Positions 20,243-32,936 of a stretch of DNA of 64,000 bases are shown here, in pieces. Under the pieces are notes generated by a model, which saw only the letters and a program-made list of their open reading frames with translations, was not told where the DNA came from and ran no database searches. The stretch is from Narthecium ossifragum. Taxonomy: Eukaryota > Streptophyta > Magnoliopsida > Dioscoreales > Nartheciaceae. Within the stretch, counting starts at the first letter, position 1; each line of letters opens with the position of its first letter. The DNA lies in NCBI GenBank assembly GCA_963920575.1, contig OY986967.1, forward strand, positions 9,480,061-9,544,060, written 5' to 3'. A program made the translations under genes and the position numbers.

Positions 20243-22592
20243 TGTGAGGACCCGTCCCTCTACTCCTGTGGCTCGTCGTGGACCGCAAGGGAAATTTGGT
20301 AAATTACGTCTTGTCGGCTTGTTTCACACTCGCGTGTGCACACACTGACCATGTTTGTGGTATTGTTGGGCTAGAATGGTTAGTGGGACCCGGGATCGAA
20401 AGATCCGGGCTTGGGCTTAAGTTTTAGCCCAAGTCCAGCTTCCTGCGAGAGACGGATCGATCCTTCCTTGCTAGAGGGATCGATCGGTCTTTGATAAGAA
20501 CGTGGATCGTTGAGAAGGATCGATCGGTCTCGTGGGACGAATCGATCGGACTCGGAGAAGGATCGATCGGTCTCTTGGTTGGATCGATCGTTCCCTTGGC
20601 TGGATCGATCGGTCTCCTTGGTTGAATCGATCGTTCCCTTGGCTGGATCAATCGGTCTCGTTGGCTGGATCGATCGCTCTCTTAGCTGGATCGATCGGTC
20701 TCCTTGGACGGATCGATCCTGCTAAGTCGGTTCGTTTGCCTATAAAACAAACATAACCTTCTTCCTCATATCTCTTTGGAAAGTCGGATTCTTGGGCTGA
20801 GAATTCCTGGATTTCGAAGAGTTCGTGGACGATCCAAGGCCTAGCAGCTGGGATTAAAGCTGCTCTTGCTCCGGTAGGGATTCGTACCTACGTTCTTCGG
20901 GTTTTTGAAAGTTTTTCCGGCTGTCGATGTTCTTATGCTTAGAACTTATTGTATACATGTTAGATTGTAGTATTTCCGCCGGTTTTGGATTCGCAATGCT
21001 TCGTATTACGAGATCCCAGGTTTTGGTGGGATTTGGTGGAGTTTTCCGACGATATTTCTCGCCGTCGGCTTATCGGAGAACCCAACCGATCGATCCGTCT
21101 GTGAGATGGATCGATCCCTCTTCGTTGGGCATGCTGATCCGAGCAGGATCAATCGGCCCCAGGTGAGGGCGATCGATCCCGATGCCTTGGATAGCATGGG
21201 ACGTTCCCTATCGCGAGTCGGATCGATCGTCCTGGGAGGACGGATCGATCGGACTCGGCGTGATAGAGAGAGTTTGCTCTCTGCCGTTAGAGGGATCGAT
21301 CCTTCCCTTGGGAAGGGATCGATCCGACTATGGCTGAGAGAGGAAATGTATCTTGTTTTGCCGCGGGGCTTTGTATGATGGTTTTCTTTACTGTCTTAAT
21401 ACCTTGTACATATGTTTAAGCATGTTAGCCCTATAATAGGGCAGTGGTGAACCGGGGGTGTGATGACTCCCGGGATGTTTAGGATAAGCGGGCAGGTAGC
21501 CCTACAGCTTTCCTTAGCCTTGCATGCCGGTGTGTGTCGAGGGCTTTATCTGTTATATCTGTAAGCTATTGTTTGCAGGGCTGCTTCCCGGTGCAGGTGT
21601 TGTGGTGGACTGCTGGCAGTTGGTGGTGGTACCACTGCAGCAGCTCCTTAGACCTTATTTACCTGCTCACCACCCTGGGCCGGCAGGGTGCCGTGCCCAG
21701 ACCTTGTTTGATATATCATCACATACTGTTGCAAGTTTATCTGTATTATCCTGCGCATGTCCATAACATGTATTGTGTTGCGCATTAGTTGCATTTGTGT
21801 AGGGCGTTGCCGATCCGGGGCTTTCGGGTAGTCCGGATCTAGCTCTAGGACCATTGCGGGTAGCTTGGTCCAAGACTCGATTTTGTAGTATTTAGTCGTT
21901 TTCGATGATAGGGTTAGTTTAACCTGAATACATGTTGTTTGAGGTTTAGAGGTCGTGTCGTCTCCAAAGTCGTATCCGAAGTGTAGCCGGAGTCCGGTGT
22001 TCCTAAACTCTTGGGAGGAGGAGTGCCTGCCCAGCGGTGTCCTGGCCCGCCAAACAGTGTTCTGTGTCCTGTTGAGAGTATGCAGTGTTTGGGCCTGCGT
22101 TCACGGACTTCCGGTAGGGTTATGGGACCCTTGTATACACTTAGGATAGGCTTGGGGGGCGAGAATGTTGTGTTCCCTCCCTTGTGAGCGTCGTAGTGTA
22201 GTGTCCCTGCTGAGCTTAGTGCTCACACCTACCCGGGTTGCGTTTTGCAGGTGCTGGCGCTAGCTCTTCTTCGGTCGCCCCTACTGGGCCGGTGTTTGGT
22301 GATGTGGCGGCGTCTGGCGGTGCTTGAGAGGTGGCGATCTTCCAGTCTTTACCCTTTTGTTATAGATAGTCTCCTACGGGAGTGATAAATGTATAATTTC
22401 CCTGTTTGAGGATTGTATATAAATATCCAGTTTCAGTCTTTGGGTTGTAATATTTGTATAATACAGGATGGTTATGATTTGTTAGGGTAACCATTACGAT
22501 TAGAGGGAAACCTCGCCAAAATTTCCGCAGTAGTTTAGGTTCCGCTTCGCGTCGCCCGGCCCGGTTGGGCCTACGCGGGTCGGGGCGCGACA
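20243..22592 (+). mobile_element. Solo LTR of a gypsy-type retrotransposon, TSD CCAAG
   Basis: It starts TGTGAGGACCCGTCCCTC and ends GTCGGGGCGCGACA (TG..CA), 2350 bp. CCAAG at 20238-20242 is repeated exactly at 22593-22597. No pol frame lies inside. GGATCGATCGGTCTC-type repeats occupy 20450-20730 and 21080-21320. It interrupts the hAT reading frame within RDQ-GYDGASNMRG. It shares start and end sequences with 29127-31465 and 37304-39062 and resembles the Tekay LTR starting at 23603. Confidence 0.92.
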
Positions 22593-22597
22593 CCAAG

Positions 22598-23602
22598 GAT
22601 ATGATGGGGCATCAAACATGCGAGGGGAGTTCAATGGGTTAAAGTCGCTTACTTTTCGGGACAATCCTTCTGCTATCTATATCAATTGTTTTGCTCACCA
22701 ACTTCAATTGCCTATTGTGGGTATCGCAAAGAATAACTTACAAGTTGGTGATTTTTTTAATTATACTTGTTTGATTGTGAATATGATCGGAGCTTCTTGT
22801 AAAAGAAAAGATATTCTTCGCCAAAGACATCATGAGAATTTAGTAGATCGGTTGGATAATGGAGAGATTTCTAGTGGGAAGAGGCAAAAATCAAGAAATC
22901 AGTCTCACACGACCAGGTGATTACTCGTTAATTACTAAATCTCTTGAAATATTTTATTTCTTTGTTTATATGCTTTTAATTCCCATAATATTGTTACTTT
23001 ATTTTAGGTGATACTCGTTGGGGTTCACATCACCTTACAATAATCCATCTTTTCACTATGTAGTCATTAGTGTTGGAAGTTTTTGAAAATATAAAAGATG
23101 GAGTTCAATCAGAACAAAGATCCATGGCTATGAGTTTGATGGATAAGATGGAAAGCTTTGAGTTTGTATTCACTATGCATTTGATGAGGGATATAATGGG
23201 AATTACGAATGAATTGTCACACGTCTTTCAGCGAAAGGATCAAGATATAGTTAATGCTATGAGTTTGGTTGGAGTAGTGAAGGAACGGCTGCATCATTTG
23301 AGGGAGACAAAATGGAATAAATTTTTGGAAGAAATAAAAACTTTTTGTGCCGATAATTCTATTAGTGTACCCAATATGGAAGATATTATACCAACTCGCA
23401 GTCGTTCGAGGCGTGGAAGCTCTGGAGGGCAAAGTATTACTTATATGCACCATTTTCGTGTTGAAGTGTTTTTCCAAGTTATCGATTTCATCGCTCAAGA
23501 GATGAATCATCGTTTCAAAGAAGCAAGTACGGCGTTACTTCTTTGCATAGCATGCCTTGATCCAAGAAACTCATTAATGACCATGCTAAGTTATGTCATC
23601 TT
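22598..23602 (+). pseudogene. hAT transposase, segment 2
   Basis: It resumes as GYDGASNMRGEFNGLKSLTF and CFAHQLQLPIVGIAKNN, the second Asp-containing region and the CFAHQLQL landmark of plant hAT/MYM proteins. An intron from about 22918 to 23008 is followed by GDTRWGSH, with a TAG stop near 23061-23063. The next part is open (MSLMDKMESFEFVFTMHLMR, ITNELSHVFQRKDQDIVNAM, FRVEVFFQVIDF, LLLCIACLDPRNS). The frame ends in KLCHL at the insertion point of the Tekay element. Confidence 0.85.
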
Positions 23603-24480
23603 TGTGAGGGCCCGTCCCTCTGACCTGCCTCGACCGCATGGGTCGAGGGGCGTTTTCCTGTTGGTTTGATTCCACGTCGGGTACGATCGGGTGATCGTAT
23701 TGTAGCTTTTGACCCCAGGGGCATGTTGGTAAATATGCCTCCTGGTGGTCAGTTTCACACCCGTGTTGCACACAGGGCCTTACATTGATGTATGTGATTG
23801 ATTAGAACCTTAAGGGAGCGTTCGATCGGAAGATCGGAGCTCGATCGAAAAAGATCGAATTAGACGGCCGAGATCGGTCCTGATCTCTATATATACCCTG
23901 ACCCTTTCTCTCTCTCTTTCTTTTCCTTCTTCCCTGTCATTGTCTCCCTCACTCTCTTTCTCTCTCCTATCGGCTGAGCTAGGGCTTGGAGGCACGAGCT
24001 TCGAGGAGCGGATCTTGGCGGTTAAACTTGTTGGACGCGTGGAGGAGCTGCCCTACTTGATCAAGCAGGTGTTTCTACCTCGATCTTGTGATCGGGTTCT
24101 CCTAGGATAGGTTTATTGTGTTTTTGATGTAGGAATACTTGATAGAATGTTGTGTTGCTTATTGCATATGTGTTATAGCTTGCTTCGAGTATTCCTATCA
24201 GTTGATTTCCATATTTTATCGGACGGTTCCCGTATTATCACCGTTTTGTCGGTTTTCGGCCGTTTTGACCTAGATTGAAGATTTAACCATCAAAATCATG
24301 TTTTCTTTGCACGAATAGCTTTCCCTCAATTTATTATGCATGTCTGCAAAGTTTCATCGATTTCCAACAAGATTTGATAGGTCAAATCCAAGAAATTGAA
24401 TTTCCGGCACTGTTCTAAGGAACTGTGCATTAGGCTCAACGGTCGACCGTCGGATCGACCGTCAAGCGTTGATACGCTTT
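23603..24480 (+). repeat. Truncated 5' LTR of the Tekay-like element
   Basis: It aligns with 27508-28388 of the 3' LTR up to GCGTTGATACG, then switches abruptly to reverse-transcriptase coding sequence. TATATATACCCTGACC near 23890 is a likely core promoter. The rest of the LTR, the primer-binding site, gag and protease have been lost by one deletion. Confidence 0.85.
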
Positions 24481-27443
24481 TTCTTGTTCGCTGCAGAGGG
24501 CAGTCGAGAGAGCAGTTTACCGGCAGTAGTTTGTGAGTTCGCTGATGTCTTTCCAGACGAGCTACCAGGCCTTCCTCTTTCCAGAGTAGTAGACTACCAG
24601 ATAGATCTTGTACCAGGCACCGGGCCGATCTCTTTACCAGCTTTCAGGATGGCACCGGCAGAGCAGAGGGAGCTGAGGGTCCAGTTGGACGGGTTGATCG
24701 GCAGAGGTTTCATCCGTGCCAGCACGTCACCTTGGGCAGCTCCTGTGTTGTTCGGAAAGAAGAAGGACGGTACGCTTCGTCTTTGCATTGATTACAGGAA
24801 GCTGAACAGGGTGATGGTGAAGAACAAGTATCCGATGCCGAGGATCGACGACTTGTTCGACCAGCTCCGAGGCTCTTCGGTCTTTTCGAAGATCAATCTC
24901 CGTACCGGCTACCATCAGCTGAGGATTTGGGATTGCGACATCCCGAAGACGGTCTTCCGTACGAGGTACGGGTTGTACGAGTTCATGGTGATGCCGTTCA
25001 GCCTGACGAACGCACCAGCAACGTTCATGGATCTTATGTAGAGGGTCTTCCGACCGTACCTAGATCAGTTCGTGGTGGTGTTCGTTGACGACATCCTAGT
25101 CTACTCACGCACAGAGGAGGAGCACGAGCAGCATCTGAGGACAGTGTTGCAGTTGTTGAGGGGGCATAGGCTATACGCCAAATCCTCCAAATGTGAGTTT
25201 TGGCTTCATGAGGTATAGTTTCTGGGGCATGTGGTGTCAGCGGCAGGCATTTCGGTTGATCCGGCCAATGTGGAGGTAGTGCTACAGTGGCAGAGACCGA
25301 CGACAGTGTTCGAGGTCCGCAGCTTCCTCGGCTTGGCGAGATACTATCGGAGGTTCGTGCAGGACTTCTCCATAGTTGCAGGGCCACTGACTAGATTGAC
25401 ACAGAAGGCGGTCACGTTTGTTTGGAACGATGCTTGCGAGCAAGCATTCATACAGTTGAGGACCAGACTGACGAATGCACCGATCCTGATATTTTCGGAG
25501 CGAGGCGTCAGCTACAGTGTCTTTTGCGACCCCAGTGGGGAGGGTCTAGGTTGTGTGCTGATGCAGGAGGGCCATGTGGTGGCCTACGGTTCCAGAAAGC
25601 TGAAGACCCATGAGAGGAACTATTCAGTCCACGATCTCGAGCTTGCAGTAGTTGTCTTCGCTCTGAAGACGTGGCGGCATTACCTCTATGGTGAGTGGTT
25701 TCTGGTGTACTCGGATAACAAGAGTTTGAGGCACGTCTTCACCCAATGTGACCTCAACCTCAGGCAGTGGCGGTGGATGGAGCTATTAGAGGACTACGAC
25801 TTTGAGTTGCATTACCACCCTGGTAAGACAAACGTCGTAGCAGGCGCTCTCAGCGGGTAGACCAGAGACATCAGAGTGACCTTGGCTTCGAGGACCAGGC
25901 AGCAGGCGGTTTTCTGTATGTTGTTCACAGCATCCCAGTTCTTTTGGCTAGAGTGATCGAGGCACAGGCTGGAGACCCAGTGCTCATGGAGACCCGTGCT
26001 GCGGTCGGCACCGAGCACGCGGTTGAGGGCTGGACAGTGTCGGCAGACAGCGGTCTACTCTTCAGAGGCAGAGTTGTAGTTCCAGCAGACCCCATGCTAC
26101 GAGAGAAGATCCTTCACGAGTTCCACCACTCCTGTTTCGCCGTTCACCTCGGGAGCACCAAGATGTACCACGATCTACGCCGGCAATTTTGGTTATGCGG
26201 GATGAAGAGGTCAGTAGCAGAGTTCATTTATAGATGCCTCACTTGTCAGAAGGTGAAGGCAGAGCACAGATGGACACCAGGTTTGCTGCAGCCACTTCCA
26301 GTGCCAGAGTGGAAGTGGGAACATATAGCGATGGACTTCGTCACCGGGCTACCCAGGACACCGAGGGGGAATGATGCGATTTGGGTCATCATCAATCAAC
26401 TGACCAAATTGGCTCATTTCCTCCCCATGAGGACGACAAATCCAGTTGCCAGACTGAGCCAGAGGTACATCGACGAGGTGGTACGACTGCGCGGCATCCC
26501 TGTGTCGATAGTGTCAGACAGAGATCCCAGATTCACCGGCAGATTTTGCAGCAGCTTCCAGGACCCTTTAGGGACAACACTGACTTTCAGCACAGCTTTC
26601 CACCCTCAGACAGACGGACAGTCGGAGCGGATGATCCAGATCTTGGAGGACATGCTCAGAGCATGTGTGCTAGACGTTGGAGGTACTTGGGAGCAGCACG
26701 TGACTCTGGTGGAGTTTTCCTACAACAACAGCTTTCAGGTCAGTTTGGGTTTTGCACTATTTGAGGCGTTGTACGGTAGCCCATGTCGCTCACCCGTGTG
26801 TTGGACGGAGGTTGGGGAGGCGTCCCTTACCGGTCTGGACATCATCAGACAGTCATCAGAGAGGTTGGCTCAGATCAGACAGAGACTCCTGACAGCGCAG
26901 AGTAGGCAGAAGAGCTACGCAGATCGCAGGTGATGACCCCTGGAGTTCGCAGTTGGTGACAGAGTGCTACTGAAGGTGTCTCCGCGTAGAGGATCGATCT
27001 GGTTTGGTAGCAGGGGCAAACTAGCACCGAGGTTCACTGGCCCTTTTGAGATCGTCAGGCGTGTTGGAGAAGTCGCCTACCAGTTGGCTCTACCCCCGCA
27101 CATGTCAGCAGTCCACCCCACATTCCATGTATCGATGCTGAGGAAGTACATTCCAGATCCATCTCACTTGATCAGACACGACGACATCGAGGTGGAGGAG
27201 GACGCCACCTACATAGAGCAGCCAGTGCAGATTCTGGACAGATGGGATCAGGTGCTCAGAGGCAGAGTGATCCCATTGGTGATGATCAGCTGGAGGCATG
27301 GCAGTGCAAAGAGTTTGACATGGGAGCGAGAGGATCGCATGCGTTGGGAGTTTCCCCGACTGTTCACCCCGGCAGGTAGTTTCTTGTTGTGGGCGTTGAC
27401 GCCCTTAGTTTGTAGCTTTGCTTGTGCAGGTAGGTCTAGTTGA
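24481..27443 (+). pseudogene. Tekay-like gypsy pol: reverse transcriptase, RNase H, integrase, chromodomain-like tail
   Basis: Reverse transcriptase begins near [15 protein letters not shown] and includes [13 protein letters not shown] and FVDDILVYS (25081-25107). RNase H includes [15 protein letters not shown] and [11 protein letters not shown]. Integrase has the H-H-C-C zinc region (HHSCFAVHLGSTKMYHDL, CLTCQKVKAEH) and the D-D-E core (WEHIAMDFVTG, VSDRDPRFTGRF, HPQTDGQSERM). The tail [19 protein letters not shown] and [15 protein letters not shown] is the chromodomain-like end typical of Tekay/Del. In-frame stops lie at 25039, 25216, 25858 and 26931, and the frame shifts between 25860 and 25944. 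Gag and protease are missing. The element is dead. Confidence 0.92.
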
Positions 27444-27507
27444 TTCTTTTTCCCCGGCTTCATCCTTATTGAATTTCGGGACGAAATTCTTTTTAAGGTT
27501 GTTAAGT

Positions 27508-30500
27508 TGTGAGGGCCCGTCCCTCTGACTTGGCTCAACCGGGTGGGTCGAGGGCTATTTTCCTGTTGGTTTGATTCCGCGTCGAGTACGATCGGGCGAT
27601 CGTATGGTAGCTTTTGACCCCAGGGGCATGTTGGTAAATATGCCCCCTGGTGGTCAGTTTCACACCCGCGTTGCATACACGGCCCTAGATTGATATATGT
27701 GATTGATTAGAACCTTAAGGGTGCGTTCGATCGGAAGATCAGAGCTCGATCGGGAAAGATCGAATTAGACGGCCGAGATCGGTCCTGATCTCTATATATA
27801 CCTGACCCTTTCTCTCTCTCTCTCTCTTTCTTTTCCTTCTTCCCTGTCATTGTCTCCCTCTCTCTCTTTCTCTCTCCTATCGGCGGAGCTAGGGCTTGGA
27901 GGCACGAGCTTCGAGGAGCGGATCTTGGCGGCTAAACATGTTGGACGCGTGGAAGAGCTGCCCTACTTGATCAAGTAAGTGTTTCTACCTCGATCTTGTG
28001 ATCGGGTTCTCCTAGGATAGGTTTATTGTGTTTTTGATGTAGGAATACTTGATAGAATGTTGTGTAGCTTATTGCATGTGTTATAGCTTGCTTCGAGTAT
28101 TCCTATCAGTTGATTTCCGTATTTTATCGGACGGTTCCCGTATTATCGCCGTTTTATCGGTTTTCGGCCGTTTTGACCTAAATTAAAGATTTAACCATCA
28201 AAATCATGTTTTCTTTGCACCAATAGCTTCCCCACCATTTATTATGCATGTCTGCAAAGTTTCATCGATTTCCAACAAGATTTGATAGCTCAAATCCAAG
28301 AAATTGGATTTCCAGCACTGTTCTAAGGAACTGTGCATTAGGCTCGACGGTCAACCGTCAGATCGACCGTCAAGCGTTGATACGGTTTTTCCTACCTCAT
28401 GGTCGACCGTCGGATAGACCGTCGCATCGACCGTGAGGCTCTGTCGTGTTTTTGGCCTCCCACGGTCGATGTCCTGATCGACCGCGGTTCCTTCTCTTCT
28501 TCCGTTTCACCTCACGGTCTACCGTCGGATCGACCATCAGGCTCTGTCGCGTTTTGGGCCTCCCACGATCGATGTCTTGATCGACCGCGGGTCCCTTTTC
28601 CCGTTTTCATTTCGCCTCACGGTCGACAGTCGGATCGACCATGGCCTCACGGTCGACCGTCGGATCGACCGCCGCATCGATCGTGAACCCCTGACCAGTG
28701 TTTTCTGGTTTCCTTTGATTGGTTTTCATTCATGATTGATGTCCAATCATGTTAGGAAGCATGCACATTATTATCACGGGGTTTTTCAAGGGATTTTATC
28801 GAGATTGAGAATTGAACCGCGTACTTACCTTTTTGGCGAATTTACATTTTGACACGTATTTAAATACTTGGTTGGATAGTGGTTTAAATGCTTATTGCTT
28901 CTTTAGCCGTTAGCTAACTATGAGTGTTAGCTAACGAGGTATTGTGGAACCTTAGCCCGTTACCGGCGAGTGTCGAGGGCTATTGTATAACTGTTGAACC
29001 TACAATTGATGTTGTGGCATATAGAGACATCTAGGATAGATGTTTGCGTAGGTTCATGCACTGTATCCATTAGAGGCATATTAGGTTAGGCGGGCGATGG
29101 GTTGATCACCGATCCGAGGCTCTCGTTGTGAGGACCCGCCCCTCTTTTCCCTTTGGCTCATTGTTGACCCCAAGGGCAATTTGGGAAATTGCGCCTTGGC
29201 GGTCGTTTCACACTGGGTGTGCACACACAGACCTTGTTTGGTGTTTGTGTTTGTTTAGAAAGATAGGTGGACCCGAGATCGGAAGTTCTGGGCTTGGGCT
29301 TGAGTCTCAGCCCAAGGTTGCCATTCTGGGCAAGGGAGATCGATCTGCATGGCATGGAGATCGATCTCTCTGTGCCTGGAAGTCGCTGGCGGTGGCATTC
29401 GAAGGACGGCCACGGCGATGGGCGTCGCTTCCCCTGTCAGGGGAGGGGAGACTTTTGCACCCCTCCTTCGCCTTTCCCCCGCCTTCGTCGGCTTTCCCCG
29501 GCCTTAGCCCCTTCTCCTTCCCTTCTCCTTGGCTGCGTTTTCCTTCTTCTTCCTCGCGAGAGCTCTACTTCTTCCCATGTTTCCGGCTGAGAGCTTCCGC
29601 TTCGCCGTTCTCCCTCCTCCGGCCACCGTTCTTGGAGTTTGAAGGCTCGTTGGAACCGTGACGACGTGAGGAAGATCCTAGGCTTGGCTTCGTGGATCGA
29701 AGCAGCTCTGTGGAGGTAGGGTTCTTACTCAAAACTCCGGCTTGTTATGAGGGCTTGAAATCCGGTTTTGATTTCGATAGATCTCCTTGTGGAGTTGATG
29801 ATTTCCGGTTTTGAAGCCTTGAGTAGCTTCGTGGCACTTGGATCTACCAGCCCACCTAGTTTGGTGAGGTGTGGTTGAGGTTTCCGGCGGTGTTCTTCGC
29901 CGTCTGGCCGCCGGTGAACCCATCCAGATCGATCTCATGGGTTGAGATCGATCTTGTTTGGGGTGGTACACCCCGCCCGAGCGAGAGCGATCTCCCTGGG
30001 AGGGAGATCGATCTCTTGGCGGTTGGCGTCGGCGCGTCAAGGGTCACATACGAGATCGATCTTCATATGGGTGGAGATCGATCCCGTTGGGTGACCAGGA
30101 CGGGTGCTTCTAGCCTCGAGGAAGATCGATCTCATTGCTATATGAGATCGATCTCCTTCGGTGCAGAGAAGATTTTTACTTGTTTGAAATGCTGTTTTGC
30201 CCGCGGGGTTGCGCATACAAGTGGTTTTGACGGTTTTGCCCTCGGGGCTTAACATGTTGCTTATCCTGCTTTTTGTTTACTGCTTTGTGGTTAACCGAGG
30301 GAGTAATGAACCCTCGGGAATGCTTAGTATAAATGGGCCATGGGTTATGCCCTATACCGCTTTGTGGTGAACCGAAGGAGTCATGACCCTTGGGAGTGAT
30401 AGTGTAAATGGGCCGAAGGTGTGCCCTTGTTATGTTGTTTGTTACTGCTTTCCCTACTCATATCCTGCCCTGCTTCCTGTGCATTAGACATGCTAGCCTA

Positions 30501-32297
30501 GACTGGGTGGGGTTGACCCATGGACTTCGGTGATTAGAGGCTAAGTGGTGGATGCCGTTACCACGACTTGTGTCCCCATACTGCTGTCCAATATGGGTAA
30601 GGGTATCCTACAGGTATCGTCTGGCCCACCCTGTGTCAAGGACCGTCGGAGGTAGCCCAGTCCTCGAGCAGTGGCTATCGGAGGGACGTACATGGACAGG
30701 AAACCTGGGGGGGGGGTGTCAATGGGATCGATGGACTCCCTGGCTAGACTTAGTCTTTGGTCGGGAGTTAGGGGTCATGTTGGCTCTGATGCTTGGAGTA
30801 TTGAGAGATGGTAGTCTTAACCACGGTCGTTCCGCCAAGTGTGGGAATTCCGCTTGGAGGAGGGTGTCCTACAAGTAGCGTCATGTCCACCCTGTGTCAG
30901 GGATTGTCGGAGTTGCCCACCCCTGAGCAGTGGTTGTCGGAGGGGCGTACTAGGGACAGGAGCCCTTCGGGTTATTGACGGGATTTATGGGATCCTTGGC
31001 AAGCCTCAGTACTTGGCTTCAGAGTTGGTCCGTTTGGTGTTGCCTTCCTAGCGAGAGTGGTAGAGTAGGACCCTGCTGAGCTGTTGCTCATTCCTACCTG
31101 GACTGTGTTGTTTGCAGGTGCAGGTCCCAACTCCTCTCCGGTGCTTCCCCGTCGGTCGTCTCGTGGTGGCGCGCCGGCACCTGACCATGTCTGAGGGTCA
31201 GGATGGTTTTATTTGTGCCCTTGCGGAGACCCCGGTGGGTGTTGTAGCTTTTTGGGGACTGTTGTTGATCCCTTGTAAATCTGTTGTATTAGAACTCCTG
31301 TTTAACTCTATTATAACTGTTTTGTAATAGATGTTAATAGATGTTGTTTAGTTTGCTTCCGCCTTGTGCTGTTGTCAACTGTTTTCGCCAGTTGAGGCTA
31401 GTAGTTGTAGGTCTTTCCCCCTCATGTCCCGGCCCGGTTTGGCGTCCGCGGGTCGGGGCGCGACACTCGTGTAGCTCGGATCTTGCCTTAGGACCGCGGC
31501 TGGGTAGTAAGGATTAGGGCGTGATTGTATAGTTGGAATCTCATGTTATTGAGGATGTGCTATAGTTGGCTACGATCTTTGCTTTGAGGTTTAGAGGTCG
31601 TGTTGTCCTCCCAAGGTCAAGTGCTGAGGATAGTTGTTGACGTCTCTGACATGGTCCCAAGGTAGTGGTTTCCTGCTGGGTAAGAATGATCCTACTAATT
31701 CTAGTTCTTGTTCCTCCCAGCGTGTTGGTTGATGTTCCCAGCGTGGTCGGTTGAGAAGAGTAGGATCCCTTGGGGAATCGATAGGGGTTGTGGGACCCCG
31801 TGGAATTCCTTAGGCTTGAGTCAGGAGGCATCACTGTTGTTGTTTTTCTCCTTCCAGTGTGCCGTAGAGTAGAACCCTACTGAGCTTATCGCTCACTCTT
31901 ACCCGGGCTGCGTTTGCAGGTGCATGCGCCAGTTCTTCCTCAGTAGAGCTGGCGGGAGCAGCCTTTGGCGGTGCGACTACTTCCAGAAGCGTTTGAGGTT
32001 GCTACTGTACGACTGTTGTACTTTTGGTAGTTTTATTTATTATAAACATCTTTCGAGGATGTTTGGATTATATGTATAATATCTTTCTCTTAGAGGAGTT
32101 TGATAAGAAATTGTATCAGATGTTTAAACAGTACAACTTGATGTATTTATGAATTGAATTACAACTTTATCTCTGGAAGTTAAATTGTTTAAGATTATCT
32201 CTTCTTTTCCGCAAATGTATCACGCCAGTCAGATCTGAATAGTGATAGGAATCCTCACGCTTCGTCCTGAATGGGTTTTCTGGGTCGGGGTGTGACA
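27508..32297 (+). repeat. 3' LTR of the Tekay-like element, interrupted by a solo LTR
   Basis: It starts TGTGAGGGCCCGTCCCTC after a conserved GGGACGAAATTCTTTTTAAG stretch and ends GTGTGACA. Without the nested LTR and one target copy it is about 2.4 kb. Around 28340-28690 it carries many GGTCGACCGTCGGATCGACC-type repeats. Confidence 0.85.
29127..31465 (+). mobile_element. Solo LTR nested in the Tekay 3' LTR, TSD CTCGT
   Basis: 2339 bp, TGTGAGGACCCGCCCCTC to GGGGCGCGACA. CTCGT at 29122-29126 is repeated exactly at 31466-31470. It belongs to the same family as 20243-22592. Its short repeats are GAGATCGATCT (29930-30160), not GGATCGATCGG. As it sits inside another insertion, it is the youngest layer of this nest. 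Confidence 0.92.
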
Positions 32298-32302
32298 GTC
32301 TT

Positions 32303-32728
32303 GCTGAGCTTTATCCAGAGGATTTCGCAGCAGCTGATCATATGATACTTAGAGATCTGCTTAACACCTACATTAGAGATGTTAGAAGAAATGATGATTC
32401 TTTTAGATTTCAAGATATTGAAAGTCTTGCTGTGAAGATGGCTGAGACTAGAAAAAAAATGTTCTATTTTTATTGGTTTATCTTTTTATTGAGTTCGCAT
32501 TGGTCTTACCAGTTGCGACTATAACCATTAAGAGAGTCTTCTTTTCGATGAAGATTGTCAAGTCTGATTTACGTAATAAGATGGGGAAATGACTGGATGA
32601 ATGATTGCATGATGGTATACATCGAGCGGGAAATTTTTGAAACTATTGAGAACGAAGTCATTTTACAATGTTTTCAAAAAATACAAAAGCGTAGGATCCA
32701 ACTTCCACCTCTCAATCGCAGCACATAG
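32303..32728 (+). pseudogene. hAT transposase, segment 3 (C-terminal dimerisation region)
   Basis: It reads AELYPEDFAAADHMILRDLL, NTYIRDVRRNDDSFRFQDIE, then through frameshifts KIVKSDLRNKMG, MNDCMMVYIEREIFETIENE and RRIQLPPLNRS before TAG at 32726. This is the hAT family dimerisation end. The A-rich stretch near 32450 and a second site near 32590 break the frame. Confidence 0.82.
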
Positions 32729-32936
32729 TACGGTATGTATATTTTAATATGTGTATTGTTTTTATTATTTAATATTCGATATTGTAATTCTATGGTATTT
32801 TTTGCATTACTTAAAAGAAAAAAAATTGTTCATTTTTGCTTTAGATTTTATTCCCCCTTAACTCTCATCTTGGTTCCGCCACTGCTTATATATATAAGAA
32901 ACATTAACTGAAGTGAGTTTCTCATGACTTTTCTAT

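Larger units (their letters stand above)
23603..32297 (+). mobile_element. Ty3/gypsy Tekay/Del-like chromovirus, internally deleted, with nested solo LTR
   Basis: It begins TGTGAGGGCCCGTCCCTC and ends GGGTCGGGGTGTGACA. Flanks are ATCTT (23598-23602) and GTCTT (32298-32302), a target duplication with one later change. The order is a truncated 5' LTR, pol without gag or protease, then a full 3' LTR that carries a younger solo LTR. Its removal rejoins the hAT frame (KLCHL and AELYPEDFAAADHMILRD). Confidence 0.88.
19176..32884 (+). mobile_element. hAT-superfamily transposon remnant split by LTR insertions
   Basis: Three coding segments (19176-20242, 22598-23602, 32303-32728) join in order when the LTR elements and one copy of each target duplication are removed. 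The right end CTTGGTTCCGCCACTG (to 32884) resembles the inverted terminal repeat of plant hAT elements that start CAGTGGCGGA. No matching left end was found, so the left boundary is only the start codon. Confidence 0.8.
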
